Assembly (NCBI GenBank): GCA_015059905.1
Contig: SUZN01000007.1
Span: 103,141 to 167,140 of the forward strand
Length of the DNA: 64,000 nucleotides
Origin: Rikenellaceae bacterium
GTDB taxonomy: Bacteria > Bacteroidota > Bacteroidia > Bacteroidales > Rikenellaceae
Direction of reading: 5' to 3'
Shown piece after piece: positions 1 through 8,041 of this stretch. The notes beneath the pieces were generated by a model that was given only the letters and a program-made list of their open reading frames with translations, was not told where the DNA came from and ran no database searches. The stretch's first letter is position 1; each line of letters begins with the position of its first letter. Position numbers and translations under genes: made by a program.

Positions 1-102
1 TCGTGGCAGGGCATAACAGCCGTGTCACACATCGAAAGCAAGCCATATATGTCGGTCATATCCGAGCGATTGGCATTAGAAATTGAAAGCAAAGAGAAAT
101 AA
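1..102 (+). CDS. C-terminal fragment of an unidentified protein (5' end outside window)
   Basis: Frame 1 is open from base 1 and ends at a TAA at 100-102, encoding 33 residues that finish LALEIESKEK. It stops 7 nt before the coaD ATG in the same direction, so it is probably the end of the upstream gene of the same operon. The visible tail carries no motif I recognise and I do not assign a function. Confidence 0.6.
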   Translation, partial: SWQGITAVSHIESKPYMSVISERLALEIESKEK

Positions 103-109
103 CACTGAT

Positions 110-583
110 ATGAAAACAGCTATTTTCCCAGGGTCGTTTGACCCCTTTACGCGTGGTCACGAGGCGGTTGTGGAGCAGGCTTTGCAGCTCTTCGACCGAG
201 TGATGATTGCCATTGGCGACAACGTAAGCAAAAACTCGCTCCTGAGTCTTAAGAATAGGCTACGTCTGATACGCCGCCTTTATGAGAACAACCCCAAAGT
301 GGAGTGTGTAGCATACTCAACTTTGACAGGAGACCTTGCCCGCGAGATAGGCGCGCAGGCTATCATACGAGGTGTGCGTAACACTATCGACTTTGAGTAT
401 GAGCGCACGATGGCGCAGACCAACCGCCGTCTGTTCCCCGAGATTACTACCCTGCTGCTCTTCACGCCACCAGAGCTTGCCGATGTCTCATCCTCTACGG
501 TGAGAGAGTTGTTGCAATTTGGTCACGATGTATCGGAAATGATACCCAAGGGTATAGAGATAGAAAACTATATTGAGAAGTAG
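110..583 (+). CDS. coaD: phosphopantetheine adenylyltransferase
   Basis: Transfers AMP from ATP to 4'-phosphopantetheine to make dephospho-CoA, the penultimate step of CoA synthesis, in the cytoplasm. The 157-aa product has the nucleotidyltransferase signature at its N-terminus (GSFDPFTRGH, with the T-x-G-H motif at residues 14-17) and the C-terminal SSSTVREL segment that contacts nucleotide; length is normal for the family. The ORF track starts at 83, but ATG 110 gives the canonical MKTAIFPGSFDP start and avoids overlap with the preceding frame-1 gene, which ends at 102. coaBC, earlier in the same pathway, lies at 19.9-21.1 kb in this window, not linked to it. Confidence 0.96.
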   Translation: MKTAIFPGSFDPFTRGHEAVVEQALQLFDRVMIAIGDNVSKNSLLSLKNRLRLIRRLYENNPKVECVAYSTLTGDLAREIGAQAIIRGVRNTIDFEYERTMAQTNRRLFPEITTLLLFTPPELADVSSSTVRELLQFGHDVSEMIPKGIEIENYIEK

Positions 584-595
584 CTCACGCGCGGG

Positions 596-627
596 GTTGC
601 AAAATCACGATATTATTACTACATTTG
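596..627 (+). promoter_or_regulatory. Bacteroidota-type promoter for lpxD
   Basis: A -7 element TACATTTG (620-627) matches TAnnTTTG, with GTTG at 596-599 about 20 nt upstream in the -33 position. It lies 40 nt before the lpxD ATG in the gap after coaD. Confidence 0.6.
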
Positions 628-667
628 CCCACTGATTTATAGGATTTTAACATATAAAAGATAAGAA

Positions 668-1690
668 ATGGAATTTACAGCGGAAATGATTGCAGGTTTG
701 CTCGGCGGCGAGATCGTCGGCGACAAGAGTGCGGCAGTACACACCGTCTCATCAATCGAAGGCGGCAAGAAGGGTGCGCTCACCTATCTTTCAAACCCTA
801 AATATGAAGAGTTCATCTACACAACCGAAGCCTCTATCGTTTTGGTAGGCAACGATTTCACCCCCAAGCAGGAGGTTGCAGCAACGCTTATCAAACTGCC
901 CGACGTGGGTGCTGCGGTGCTGAAATTGCTGGAGATGTACAACGCTATGAAACCCCAGAAGAAGGGCATCAGCAAGATGGCATCTATCTCTGAAAAGGCA
1001 ACTGTTGCGGAGGATTGCTACGTTGGAGACTTTGCTGTTATCGAGGCGGGCGCAGTCATCGAGGCGGGTGCAAAGATATATCCACAGGTGTATGTTGGTG
1101 ATGGCGTAAAGATTGGCGCTGGCACAACGCTCTACCCTGGAGTAAAGATTTACGAGGGCTGCCGCGTAGGTGCGAACTGCATTATCCACGCAGGAGCTGT
1201 GATTGGCGCAGATGGTTTCGGCTTCCTGCCAAAGCCAGATGGCACATTTGACAAGATTCCACAGCTCGGCAACGTGATTATCGAAGATAACGTTGAGATT
1301 GGTGCAAACACTTGTATCGACCGTGCAAAGACCGACTCAACAATCATCCGTAAGGGTGTAAAGCTCGACAACCTTATCCAAGTGGGTCACAACGTGGAGA
1401 TTGGCGAGAATACCGTATCATCGGCACAGATGGGTATCGCTGGCACATCGAAGGTGGGTCGCAACTGCTTCCTGGCGGGTCAGGTAGGCATTGCCGACCA
1501 CGTCACTATCGGTAACTATGTGAAGATTGGTTCAAAGTCAGGTATCGACAAGAATGTGCCCGATGGCGAGATTCGCTTCGGTTACCCAGCCCTGCCAGGC
1601 GTAGGCTACCACCGCTCGTTTGCCGTATTCAAGAACCTGCCAGAGTTGCAGCGCAGAGTGGCGACATTGGAGAAAGAGATTAAGAAATAA
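668..1690 (+). CDS. lpxD: UDP-3-O-(3-hydroxyacyl)glucosamine N-acyltransferase
   Basis: Third step of lipid A synthesis: adds the second 3-hydroxyacyl chain to UDP-3-O-acyl-glucosamine. The 340-aa protein has the LpxD N-terminal domain (about residues 1-100) followed by a left-handed beta-helix of hexapeptide repeats (about 107-300). The [13 protein letters not shown] stretch and QVGHNVEIG, with the expected catalytic histidine at residue 241, identify LpxD rather than LpxA. The last helix ([20 protein letters not shown]) is the usual C-terminal trimer helix. It has its own promoter. No lpxC-fabZ or lpxA follows, although these often adjoin lpxD in Bacteroidota; here a thioredoxin-like gene comes next after 17 nt. 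Confidence 0.95.
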   Translation: MEFTAEMIAGLLGGEIVGDKSAAVHTVSSIEGGKKGALTYLSNPKYEEFIYTTEASIVLVGNDFTPKQEVAATLIKLPDVGAAVLKLLEMYNAMKPQKKGISKMASISEKATVAEDCYVGDFAVIEAGAVIEAGAKIYPQVYVGDGVKIGAGTTLYPGVKIYEGCRVGANCIIHAGAVIGADGFGFLPKPDGTFDKIPQLGNVIIEDNVEIGANTCIDRAKTDSTIIRKGVKLDNLIQVGHNVEIGENTVSSAQMGIAGTSKVGRNCFLAGQVGIADHVTIGNYVKIGSKSGIDKNVPDGEIRFGYPALPGVGYHRSFAVFKNLPELQRRVATLEKEIKK

Positions 1691-1707
1691 CAAAACCAAA
1701 TAAGAAA

Positions 1708-2748
1708 ATGAAGAAGATTTTTATTTTTGCATTGGCGGCTGCGGCTATGGTTAGCTGCGGCAGCGCAACAAAGTTTACAATCACAGGCTCATCGGAGGAG
1801 TTTGCTGATGGCAAGTGGGCATTTTTGGGAGAGCAGAAGGGTCGTGAGTTTGTAAAGAGCGACTCTGTGCAGATTGCTAGCAACAGCTTCACTTTGAAGG
1901 GCGAGGTTGAGACTCCTTATGCAGCATACGTTGCAATTGGCGATGTGGATGCACGTCCAGATGCGTATGTTGAGGTTATCGTTGAGCCAGGTCAGATTGA
2001 GGTTAAGAAGCTCGACCCAGAGCACCGTGCATTCAGCGCTGTGGGTACTCCAACAAACGACAAGCTTGCTGACCTGCACGTTAAGCAGTGGTCTCTCAAG
2101 CAGGATGAGGCTGGCGAGGATGAGTATATCGCCCTGCAGCTTGCAACAATCAAGGAGAACATCGACAACGTACTCGGTCTTAAGCTCTTCAAGGAGACTT
2201 ATTACTACTTCAAGCCACAGGATGTTATCGACCTTGTAAACGCTATGCCAGAGGCTACACAGGCTGACGAGGGTATCGCAAAGACAAAGCAGGCTGCCGA
2301 GCAGGCGCTGAAGGTACAGCCAGGGAACCCTTACATCGACATCGTGGAGAAGGATGCTGACGGCAAGGAGATTTCACTCAAGAGCGTTGTGGAGAACAAG
2401 AATAACAAGTATGTGCTTCTGGACTTCTGGGCTTCTTGGTGCGGTCCTTGTATGGCAGAGGTGCCACACCTAAAGGCAACTTACGAGGCATACCACAAGA
2501 AGGGCTTTGAGATTTACGGCGCATCATTCGACCGCGCTCGCGAGCCTTGGTTGAAGGCTGTGGAGGAGAAGGAGATGAACTGGGTACACGTCAGCGCGCT
2601 CAAGATGTGGGACAATCAGGCTCGTCACGACTACGCTGTGAACTCTATCCCAGCTAACTTCCTTATCGACTGCTCAACAGGCGAGATTATCGCTACACAG
2701 TTGCGCGGCGAGGAGCTTGAGAAGAAGATTGCAGAGCTTTTGAAGTAA
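1708..2748 (+). CDS. thioredoxin-like (TlpA/AhpC-TSA) lipoprotein with N-terminal DUF4369-like domain
   Basis: Predicted lipoprotein of 346 aa. The signal peptide ends in the lipobox AMVSCG, followed by a beta-rich N-terminal region of DUF4369 type and a C-terminal thioredoxin domain with FWASWCGPC (C245-x-x-C248). Proteins of this layout in Bacteroidota are periplasmic disulfide oxidoreductases, generally taken to reduce or shuffle disulfides; the actual substrate is unknown. The domain ends with the cis-proline region (SIPANFLIDCSTGEI). It follows lpxD by 17 nt and is closed by a strong terminator, so co-transcription with lpxD is likely. Confidence 0.88.
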   Translation: MKKIFIFALAAAAMVSCGSATKFTITGSSEEFADGKWAFLGEQKGREFVKSDSVQIASNSFTLKGEVETPYAAYVAIGDVDARPDAYVEVIVEPGQIEVKKLDPEHRAFSAVGTPTNDKLADLHVKQWSLKQDEAGEDEYIALQLATIKENIDNVLGLKLFKETYYYFKPQDVIDLVNAMPEATQADEGIAKTKQAAEQALKVQPGNPYIDIVEKDADGKEISLKSVVENKNNKYVLLDFWASWCGPCMAEVPHLKATYEAYHKKGFEIYGASFDRAREPWLKAVEEKEMNWVHVSALKMWDNQARHDYAVNSIPANFLIDCSTGEIIATQLRGEELEKKIAELLK

Positions 2749-2768
2749 TTTTTTGCTAAAAATATTTA

Positions 2769-2803
2769 TAGGCTATCAACAAATGTTGGTAGCCTATTTT
2801 TTT
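2769..2803 (+). terminator. rho-independent terminator after the thioredoxin-like gene
   Basis: A 12-bp stem (TAGGCTATCAAC with GTTGGTAGCCTA, one G-U pair) with a 3-4 nt loop, followed by a run of eight Ts. Confidence 0.85.
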
Positions 2804-2820
2804 ATACGTAAAGAATGTTG

Positions 2821-2828
2821 TAAATTTG
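2821..2828 (+). promoter_or_regulatory. -7 promoter element inside an inverted repeat
   Basis: TAAATTTG matches the -7 consensus and sits 16 nt before the ATG at 2845. It is also the left arm of a perfect inverted repeat, TAAATTTG-N6-CAAATTTA (2821-2842), that runs almost to the start codon. Confidence 0.55.
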
Positions 2829-2844
2829 TAAAAACAAATTTACC

Positions 2845-3777
2845 ATGAAGAGAATTTCACTTTTTACGCTTTCGCTTTTGCTTGCTTTAACAACCTTTGC
2901 ACAAGAGCAACCAAACGAGATTGAGATTAGCAGTCGCGCGTTACGTCTCAAGCAAGACCTTACGCGAGGTGGCGCAATATGCTACATATCAAAGTCCAGT
3001 GATGAGCGCAATCTGGTAAACATCTGCGACGAGGGTCGTTACATTCAGCAATCGTACTACGCAGGCAATGTGGTCAATCGTCAAAACGAGGGGCAGTGCC
3101 CTACGTGGTCACCCTGGGCGTGGAATCCAATCCAGGTGGGCGACTATGCCCGCAACCGTGCCCAGATATTGAAGCACAGCACCAACGGCAAAAAATCGTA
3201 CGTCAAGTGCATACCGATGCAATGGGATATGAACAACCACCCCGCAGAGGCCATAATGGAGCAGTGGACAACGATAAAGGGAAATGTTATTCACGTCAAA
3301 AACCGTCTTACTTGCCAGCGAACAGACTCGCTCTATGGCGAGGGTGTGGAGAGCAACCAGGAGATACCAGCCGTATATCTTATCTCGGCGCTGAAAAATC
3401 TGCACTCCTTCTTCGGTACTAAACCCTTCACGGGGGAGCGCACAGAGCAGACTGAGGTTAAGCAGATAATTATTGGCGACCCCGAGCATTTCTGGGGCAG
3501 CTACCCCACCATCCCCGAGCATTGGATGGCTTTCACCGACGACAATGGCTGGGGCGTGGCGGTATATTCACCCTCGGCAACACATTTTCTGGCAGGTAGA
3601 TTTGGGGACAACCTCGAAGGAGATGCCCATAGCGCAGCTACCTCATACATCGCCCCACTACGACGCGAGAGATTGACCAAAAACTCTGTCGTGGAGTATG
3701 ATTACTACCTAATAGTGGGCAGCATTGAGCAGATAAGAGCCGAGATATACAAAATCAATAAAAATAAGAAGCACTAA
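2845..3777 (+). CDS. secreted protein of unknown function
   Basis: 310 aa with a clear SPI signal peptide (MKRISLFTLSLLLALTTFAQ). I do not recognise the family. The mature part is rich in Trp, Tyr and Gly (SYYAGNVVN, CPTWSPWAWNPIQVGD, PEHWMAFTDDNGWGVAVYSP) and has the look of a carbohydrate-binding beta-sandwich, possibly galactose-mutarotase-like; that is inference from composition only. Two Cys-containing segments follow the signal peptide (GGAICYI, NICDEG). The stop codon abuts the ruvC ATG directly, so the two are co-transcribed, which is probably incidental to function. Confidence 0.75.
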   Translation: MKRISLFTLSLLLALTTFAQEQPNEIEISSRALRLKQDLTRGGAICYISKSSDERNLVNICDEGRYIQQSYYAGNVVNRQNEGQCPTWSPWAWNPIQVGDYARNRAQILKHSTNGKKSYVKCIPMQWDMNNHPAEAIMEQWTTIKGNVIHVKNRLTCQRTDSLYGEGVESNQEIPAVYLISALKNLHSFFGTKPFTGERTEQTEVKQIIIGDPEHFWGSYPTIPEHWMAFTDDNGWGVAVYSPSATHFLAGRFGDNLEGDAHSAATSYIAPLRRERLTKNSVVEYDYYLIVGSIEQIRAEIYKINKNKKH

Positions 3778-4392
3778 ATGAGTCAGGAGCAGACTACATA
3801 CCGCATTATGGGCATCGACCCTGGCACGAACTATATGGGTTACGGCATAATCGAGGTCGAGGGAAACAAACTGCGCTCGGTGGTGATGGGTGACATTGAC
3901 CTGCACACGATGAGCGACCCATATCGCAAGCTGCGTTACATTTTCGACCGTGTGAGCAAACTCATCGAGGATTATTCACCGCGCGAGGTGGCGCTGGAGT
4001 CGCCATTTTTCGGCACCAATGTGCAGAGTATGCTTAAATTGGGGCGCGCGCAGGGTGTGGCTATGGCGGCAGCACTGACCCACGACAAGGAGGTGTTCGA
4101 GTATGCCCCTTCGCGCGTGAAGCTCTCCATCGCTGGCTCTGGCTCGGCATCCAAAGAGCAGGTAGCAGCCATCGTAAAACGTATGCTCAAGCTCGACTAT
4201 ATGCCTCGCCGACTGGATGCCACTGATGGTATGGCTGTGGCAATGTGTCACTACTTCACCGCTCGCACCCCCATATCGCAAGCTATGGGCTCGGCACGCG
4301 TGAAAGGACTCGGCGGAGGCAAAAAAGCTGCCAAAGGGTCATCGTCGTGGGAGACATTTATAAAACAAAACCCCGACAGAGAGATAAAATAA
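3778..4392 (+). CDS. ruvC: crossover junction endodeoxyribonuclease RuvC
   Basis: Cuts Holliday junctions symmetrically together with RuvAB in recombinational repair. The 204-aa protein begins with the RNase H-like RIMGIDPGTNYMGYG motif (catalytic Asp14), has the second acidic motif EVALESPFFG and the C-terminal acidic pair in DATDGMAVAMCHYF. The tail of about 25 residues after the catalytic domain is Lys/Gly rich and unlike the core. The start codon immediately follows the upstream TAA with no gap, so translation probably depends on coupling. ruvA and ruvB are not in the window. Confidence 0.94.
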   Translation: MSQEQTTYRIMGIDPGTNYMGYGIIEVEGNKLRSVVMGDIDLHTMSDPYRKLRYIFDRVSKLIEDYSPREVALESPFFGTNVQSMLKLGRAQGVAMAAALTHDKEVFEYAPSRVKLSIAGSGSASKEQVAAIVKRMLKLDYMPRRLDATDGMAVAMCHYFTARTPISQAMGSARVKGLGGGKKAAKGSSSWETFIKQNPDREIK

Positions 4393-4404
4393 CAATATTT
4401 TTTG

Positions 4405-4412
4405 TATCTTTG
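4405..4412 (+). promoter_or_regulatory. -7 element upstream of the GNAT-like gene
   Basis: TATCTTTG fits TAnnTTTG and lies 36 nt before the ATG at 4448. No good TTTG is seen at the -33 position, so only the -7 element supports it. Confidence 0.5.
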
Positions 4413-4447
4413 AAAGTTAAAACAAAGCATATAAATCAACTTTAGAT

Positions 4448-5659
4448 ATGAGCAAGAGCAAATACACACTCCGCGAGGTGACTGACGTGGCACTTGAGAA
4501 GGAGTTTATCGAACTTCCAAAGCGTCTTTACAAGGGTAATCGTTATTGGGTATGCCCAATTGATGATGATATCAAGGCGGTATTCGACCCTGCCAAGAAC
4601 AAGCTCTACGCCGACGGCGAGGCTATCCGCTGGGTAGCATACAATGCCGAGGGCGAGGTTGTGGGTCGTATCGCAGCCTTTTACGATAATGAGCACGCAT
4701 ACTCTTACGAGCAGCCTACGGGAGGTTGCGGTTTCTTTGAGGCTATCAACGACCAGGAGCTTGCAAATCAGCTCTTCGATGCAGCGCGCCTGTGGCTGGT
4801 GAGTCGTGGTATGGAGGCTATGGATGGTCCTGTAAACTTCGGTCCTCGCGATTCGTGGTGGGGTCTGCTGGTTGAGGGTTATGAGTTCCAGCCATTGTAT
4901 GCCAACCCTTACAACCCACCTTATTACAAGGAGTTGTTTGAGAATTATGGTTTCAAGAACTACTTTAACCAGAATACCTATCTGTGGCGTGTGTATGATG
5001 ATGATATCAACTCATCTATCGCCGAGCGCGCGAAGCGTCTGATGAACACACCTGGATACAGCTTCTCTTGCATCAAAACCGACAATCTGGAGCAGGTAGC
5101 AGAGGATTTCCGCATCATCTATAACAAGGCGTGGAGTCTGTTCACTGGCGTGAAACCTATGGAGAAGGAGGAGGCGCAGAAGATTATGAAGACATTACGT
5201 CCTATCGTCGATCCAAACATCATCTTCTTCACATACTTTAACAACGAGCCTGTCGGCTTTTTCATTATGGTGCCCGATATCAACCGCATCATCGGCAAAT
5301 TCAACGGTAAGCTCAACCTCTGGAACAAGTTGCGCCTGATGTGGGAGCTGAAGGTGAAGAAGAGTTGCGACCGTATCTTCGGAATGATTTTCGCCGTGAC
5401 ACCAGAGTTTCAGGGCAAGGGCGTGGAGTCTGGTATGATTCAGTATATCTACGAGAACTATATCCGCACCGACCGCAACAGCTACAAGACTGTGGAGTTT
5501 GCGTGGATTGGCGACTTCAACCCCGTAATGAACCGTATGATTCAACAATATGTTTGTGCAACACGTCACAAGATGCACACCACATATCGCTACCTCTTTG
5601 ACCGCGAGAAGCCATTTACACGTTGCCCACGCCTGGGTATCAAACGTAGCGAGAAGTAA
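4448..5659 (+). CDS. GNAT-superfamily N-acetyltransferase-like protein
   Basis: 403-aa cytoplasmic protein without signal peptide. The N-terminal part (LPKRLYKGNRYWVCPIDDDI) and the C-terminal half (FFIMVPDINR, MIFAVTPEFQGKGVESGMIQYIYENY) fit the large GNAT-like family common in Bacteroidota; GKGVESG resembles the acetyl-CoA pyrophosphate-binding motif (R/Q-x-x-G-x-G/A). The substrate is unknown and I would not name one. It is followed after 3 nt by a small exported thioredoxin-like gene. Confidence 0.75.
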   Translation: MSKSKYTLREVTDVALEKEFIELPKRLYKGNRYWVCPIDDDIKAVFDPAKNKLYADGEAIRWVAYNAEGEVVGRIAAFYDNEHAYSYEQPTGGCGFFEAINDQELANQLFDAARLWLVSRGMEAMDGPVNFGPRDSWWGLLVEGYEFQPLYANPYNPPYYKELFENYGFKNYFNQNTYLWRVYDDDINSSIAERAKRLMNTPGYSFSCIKTDNLEQVAEDFRIIYNKAWSLFTGVKPMEKEEAQKIMKTLRPIVDPNIIFFTYFNNEPVGFFIMVPDINRIIGKFNGKLNLWNKLRLMWELKVKKSCDRIFGMIFAVTPEFQGKGVESGMIQYIYENYIRTDRNSYKTVEFAWIGDFNPVMNRMIQQYVCATRHKMHTTYRYLFDREKPFTRCPRLGIKRSEK

Positions 5660-5662
5660 GCA

Positions 5663-6145
5663 ATGCGAAGGGTTATTGTTGGATGGATATTGGCTTTAGT
5701 GGCGATAGTAGGTGTCGCTGCTTCTGCTTCAGCGCAGAGCGCTACGCAGACAAAGCCATCTAACCAGCAGACAAAACCAAAAGGGCGCCCCTCGCTCTAT
5801 ATCTTCTCGATTCAAGGTTGTCAGCCCTGCCAACGCCTCGCCAATGAAGGATTGACGGATGCCGAAGTAGTGGCAATGATTGAGAGGATGGAGTATAAAA
5901 AGGTGGATATGGCTCTCACGCCAAACGCACGTGAGCTGCACCGCACACACGCCCGCTCGGGCGGAGTACCCGAATTGGTGCTTTATGACGGTGAGGGCAG
6001 ACTCATCGGCAGGCAGGTGGGATATGAGACCATAGACACGTTGATTGAGTTCCTGCGTAAAGCCTTCAGCCAAGAGGAGATTGCCCGAATAAAGGCAGAG
6101 AGCAGAACCAGGAGCGCAAGAGAAGTAAATGATAACACAAACTAA
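5663..6145 (+). CDS. small exported thioredoxin-fold protein
   Basis: 160 aa, signal peptide ending in SASAQ. The mature domain carries LYIFSIQGCQPCQRLANEG, a Trx-like beta-strand followed by C-x-x-C, and a cis-Pro-like segment GGVPELVLYDGEGRLIGRQVGYE. This suggests a periplasmic thiol-disulfide protein of about 14 kDa. The C-terminal 20 residues are charged and look disordered. It starts 3 nt after the GNAT-like gene and 12 nt before gcvT, so the three form one transcription unit. Confidence 0.75.
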   Translation: MRRVIVGWILALVAIVGVAASASAQSATQTKPSNQQTKPKGRPSLYIFSIQGCQPCQRLANEGLTDAEVVAMIERMEYKKVDMALTPNARELHRTHARSGGVPELVLYDGEGRLIGRQVGYETIDTLIEFLRKAFSQEEIARIKAESRTRSAREVNDNTN

Positions 6146-6157
6146 AACTATAAACAG

Positions 6158-7252
6158 ATGAAAACCACAGCGTTTACAAAGTATCACATCGCCGCAGGTG
6201 CCAAGATGGCAGAGTTTGCGGGGTATAATATGCCTATCGAGTTTTCAGGCATCAACGACGAGCATATGACCGTTAGAGAGAAGTGCGGCGTGTTTGACGT
6301 GAGCCATATGGGCGAGATTTGGATTAAGGGCGAGAAGGCTCTCGATTTGTTGCAGCACATTGCATCAAATGATGTTTCGAAGCTCTTTGATGGCAAGGTG
6401 CAGTATGCCACAATGCCTAACGGCAAGGGCGGTATCGTGGATGATATCCTTATCTACAAGTTCAGCGACACAAAGTATATGCTCTGTGTCAATGCAGCCA
6501 ACACCGACAAGGATTGGGCACACATCTGCGCCGAGGGCGAGAAGTTCGGTATGAAGCCAGGCGTTGAACTGGAGAACTCATCTGACAACATCGCACAGCT
6601 CGCTATTCAGGGTCCGCTCGCAATGAAGCTCGTACAGAAGATGTGCGAGGAGCCTGTCGAGGATATGGTTTACTACACATTCAAGCAGACAAAGTTGGCT
6701 GGTTGCGATGTTATCCTATCGGCTACAGGTTACACAGGCTCTGGCGGCTGCGAGATTTATATGTATAACTCTGACGCCGACACCATCTGGGAGGCTATGT
6801 GGAAAGCTGGCGAGGAGTTCGGTTTGAAGAACATCGGCTTGGGTGCACGTGACACATTGCGTTTGGAGAAGGGTTTTGCACTCTATGGCAATGATATTGA
6901 CGACACTACATCTCCTTTGGAGGCTGGCTTGGGCTGGGTGACAAAGTTCGTTGAGGGCAAGGACTTCATCGACCGCGACTATCTGGCAAAGCAGAAGGCA
7001 GAGGGCGTAGAGCGCAAGCTGGTTGGTCTAAAGATGATTGACCGAGGTATCCCACGTCACGGTTACAAGCTCGCTAACCTTGAGGGTGAGGAGATTGGTC
7101 ACGTTACATCGGGTACAATGTCGCCAATGTTGAAGGTGGGTATCGCCTTGGGCTATGTCAAGACCGAGTATGCAACATTAGGCACAACAATCGCCGTTGT
7201 TATCCGCGATAGATTGTTGAAGGCAGAGGTTGTTAAGTATCCTTTTGTATAA
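6158..7252 (+). CDS. gcvT: aminomethyltransferase (glycine cleavage system T protein)
   Basis: Transfers the methylene group from aminomethylated H protein to tetrahydrofolate and releases ammonia. The 364-aa protein is full length: N-terminal [40 protein letters not shown], the folate-binding region around [15 protein letters not shown] and the C-terminal barrel with [21 protein letters not shown] are all as in GcvT. gcvH and gcvP are not in the window, so the system is split. No glycine riboswitch is visible; the gap to the upstream gene is only 12 nt. A strong terminator follows. Confidence 0.96.
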   Translation: MKTTAFTKYHIAAGAKMAEFAGYNMPIEFSGINDEHMTVREKCGVFDVSHMGEIWIKGEKALDLLQHIASNDVSKLFDGKVQYATMPNGKGGIVDDILIYKFSDTKYMLCVNAANTDKDWAHICAEGEKFGMKPGVELENSSDNIAQLAIQGPLAMKLVQKMCEEPVEDMVYYTFKQTKLAGCDVILSATGYTGSGGCEIYMYNSDADTIWEAMWKAGEEFGLKNIGLGARDTLRLEKGFALYGNDIDDTTSPLEAGLGWVTKFVEGKDFIDRDYLAKQKAEGVERKLVGLKMIDRGIPRHGYKLANLEGEEIGHVTSGTMSPMLKVGIALGYVKTEYATLGTTIAVVIRDRLLKAEVVKYPFV

Positions 7253-7272
7253 CAAAATTCATCTATTGAATA

Positions 7273-7306
7273 AAATGCCTAACCTTTCGGGGTTAGGCAT
7301 TTTTCT
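7273..7306 (+). terminator. rho-independent terminator after gcvT
   Basis: Stem AAATGCCTAACC / GGTTAGGCATTT (12 bp, loop TTTCGG) followed by Ts. Confidence 0.9.
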
Positions 7307-7332
7307 TTATACGGTCACAGTAACATTATAAA

Positions 7333-7452
7333 AACGTCATCCCCCGCCTTGCCGAGCAAGGCGATGGGGATCCTCCATACTTTTATCGTAATACATTCAT
7401 ACTGGAGGATTACCTTCGCCACTCACTACGTTTCGTGTCGGGTAATGACGTA
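7333..7452. repeat. MITE-like palindromic intergenic element
   Basis: About 120 bp with inverted ends (ACGTCATcCCC at the left, GGGTAATGACGT at the right), an inner hairpin (CCGCCTTGCCGAGCAAGGCG) and inner arms TCCTCCA/TGGAGGA. The right half recurs at 49967-50017 with only a few differences. It lies between convergent genes. The ORF 7349-7552 drawn across it is not credible. Confidence 0.7.
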
Positions 7453-7479
7453 TGTTTTTTATCTTGTTACAATAGCATA

Positions 7480-7510
7480 TAAAAATCGGTTCGAACTTCA
7501 TCGAACCGAT
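7480..7510 (-). terminator. terminator of the 63-aa minus-strand gene
   Basis: Perfect 10-bp stem ATCGGTTCGA / TCGAACCGAT with a 6-nt loop; read on the minus strand it is followed by TTTTTATA. It begins 7 nt past the stop of the small gene at 7517, which supports that gene being real. Confidence 0.8.
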
Positions 7511-7516
7511 AATAAA

Positions 7517-7708
7517 TCACTTTTTCCTAAAATGATTTCCAAGTTTATTTAACGGCACATCTGCTCCCGTAGCTCTTTTTACACTTTCTTGCATAAGTTT
7601 TCGACCTGCGTTGCTTCCAAGATTTCCATTAACTGAAATTTTAGTTCCTTTCTCAATTCTACGACCTGCCTTGTCAACAATCGTAACTAATGTTTCAATA
7701 ATTGCCAT
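7517..7708 (-). CDS. small basic protein of unknown function
   Basis: 63 aa from MAIIETLVTIVDKAGRRIEKGTKI (the track adds 12 residues from an upstream ATG at 7744). I do not recognise it. It is Lys/Arg/Asn-Gly rich, predicted soluble, and ends NHFRKK. Support for reality is contextual: a textbook terminator begins 7 nt after its stop, and the region upstream on the same strand holds a consensus promoter and a structured RNA. The 7744 start would sit directly at the oligo-U end of that RNA, so I prefer 7708. It could be read through from the upstream RNA or have its own promoter; none is obvious. Confidence 0.5.
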   Translation of the reverse strand: MAIIETLVTIVDKAGRRIEKGTKISVNGNLGSNAGRKLMQESVKRATGADVPLNKLGNHFRKK

Positions 7709-7746
7709 AATTTCACTTTTAAGGTTAATAATTGTTTTAGGCATAT

Positions 7747-7904
7747 AAAAAGCGCAGACTATTCTTATTAGCTTGTCGAGGTTCTGGAATACCTAAGTCG
7801 CAAAATAGAGAATGAGCCCACGCCATAAACGTGAGCATCAAACCTTATTCCTCTGCGACTTTGAAATTTTCCAGATTTCGACAAGCAGGTAATAAAGATG
7901 ACGC
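7747..7904 (-). ncRNA. rod-shaped structured RNA, candidate 6S RNA (6S-Flavo-like)
   Basis: On the minus strand the segment folds by eye into one long interrupted hairpin: closing GCG/CGC, TTTATTA/TAATAAG, GCTTGTCGA/TCGACAAGC, TCTGG/CCAGA, AAGTCGCA/TGCGACTT, GAATA-type and CACG/CGTG pairs near the tip. The 3' closing strand ends CTGCGC followed by five Us, as in a terminator; the plus strand has no such tail, so minus is favoured. A long rod with internal bulges and an oligo-U end is the 6S RNA layout, and a 6S-Flavo class is known in Bacteroidota. The alternative is a cis-acting leader (riboswitch or attenuator) for the small gene at 7517. No family sequence match could be tested. Confidence 0.45.
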
Positions 7905-8003
7905 TTAATATATGTTGTGTAGAAATAAATTTCTACAAATTGCTAATAATCATACGAATCTTTTAATGTTTCATAGGCATCCATTATTTGGTATTTACTT
8001 TTA

Positions 8004-8034
8004 CAAATTTAACTAAAATATTCTATATATCAAA
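8004..8034 (-). promoter_or_regulatory. consensus Bacteroidota promoter for the structured RNA / small gene
   Basis: Minus strand: TTTG (8034-8031), exactly 19 nt, then TAAATTTG (8011-8004), an ideal -33/-7 pair. Initiation would be near 7998, about 95 nt before the rod-shaped RNA. A 13-codon ORF (MDAYETLKDSYDY, 7984-7943) starts just inside the predicted transcript. Confidence 0.8.
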
Positions 8035-8041
8035 AATTCAA

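Noticed and set aside
6100-6160. Glycine riboswitch before gcvT
   Set aside because: Only 12 nt separate gcvT from the upstream gene, and no aptamer-like sequence is present.
7349-7552. 67-aa plus ORF after gcvT
   Set aside because: Runs through the MITE-like palindrome and the minus-strand terminator; no start context.
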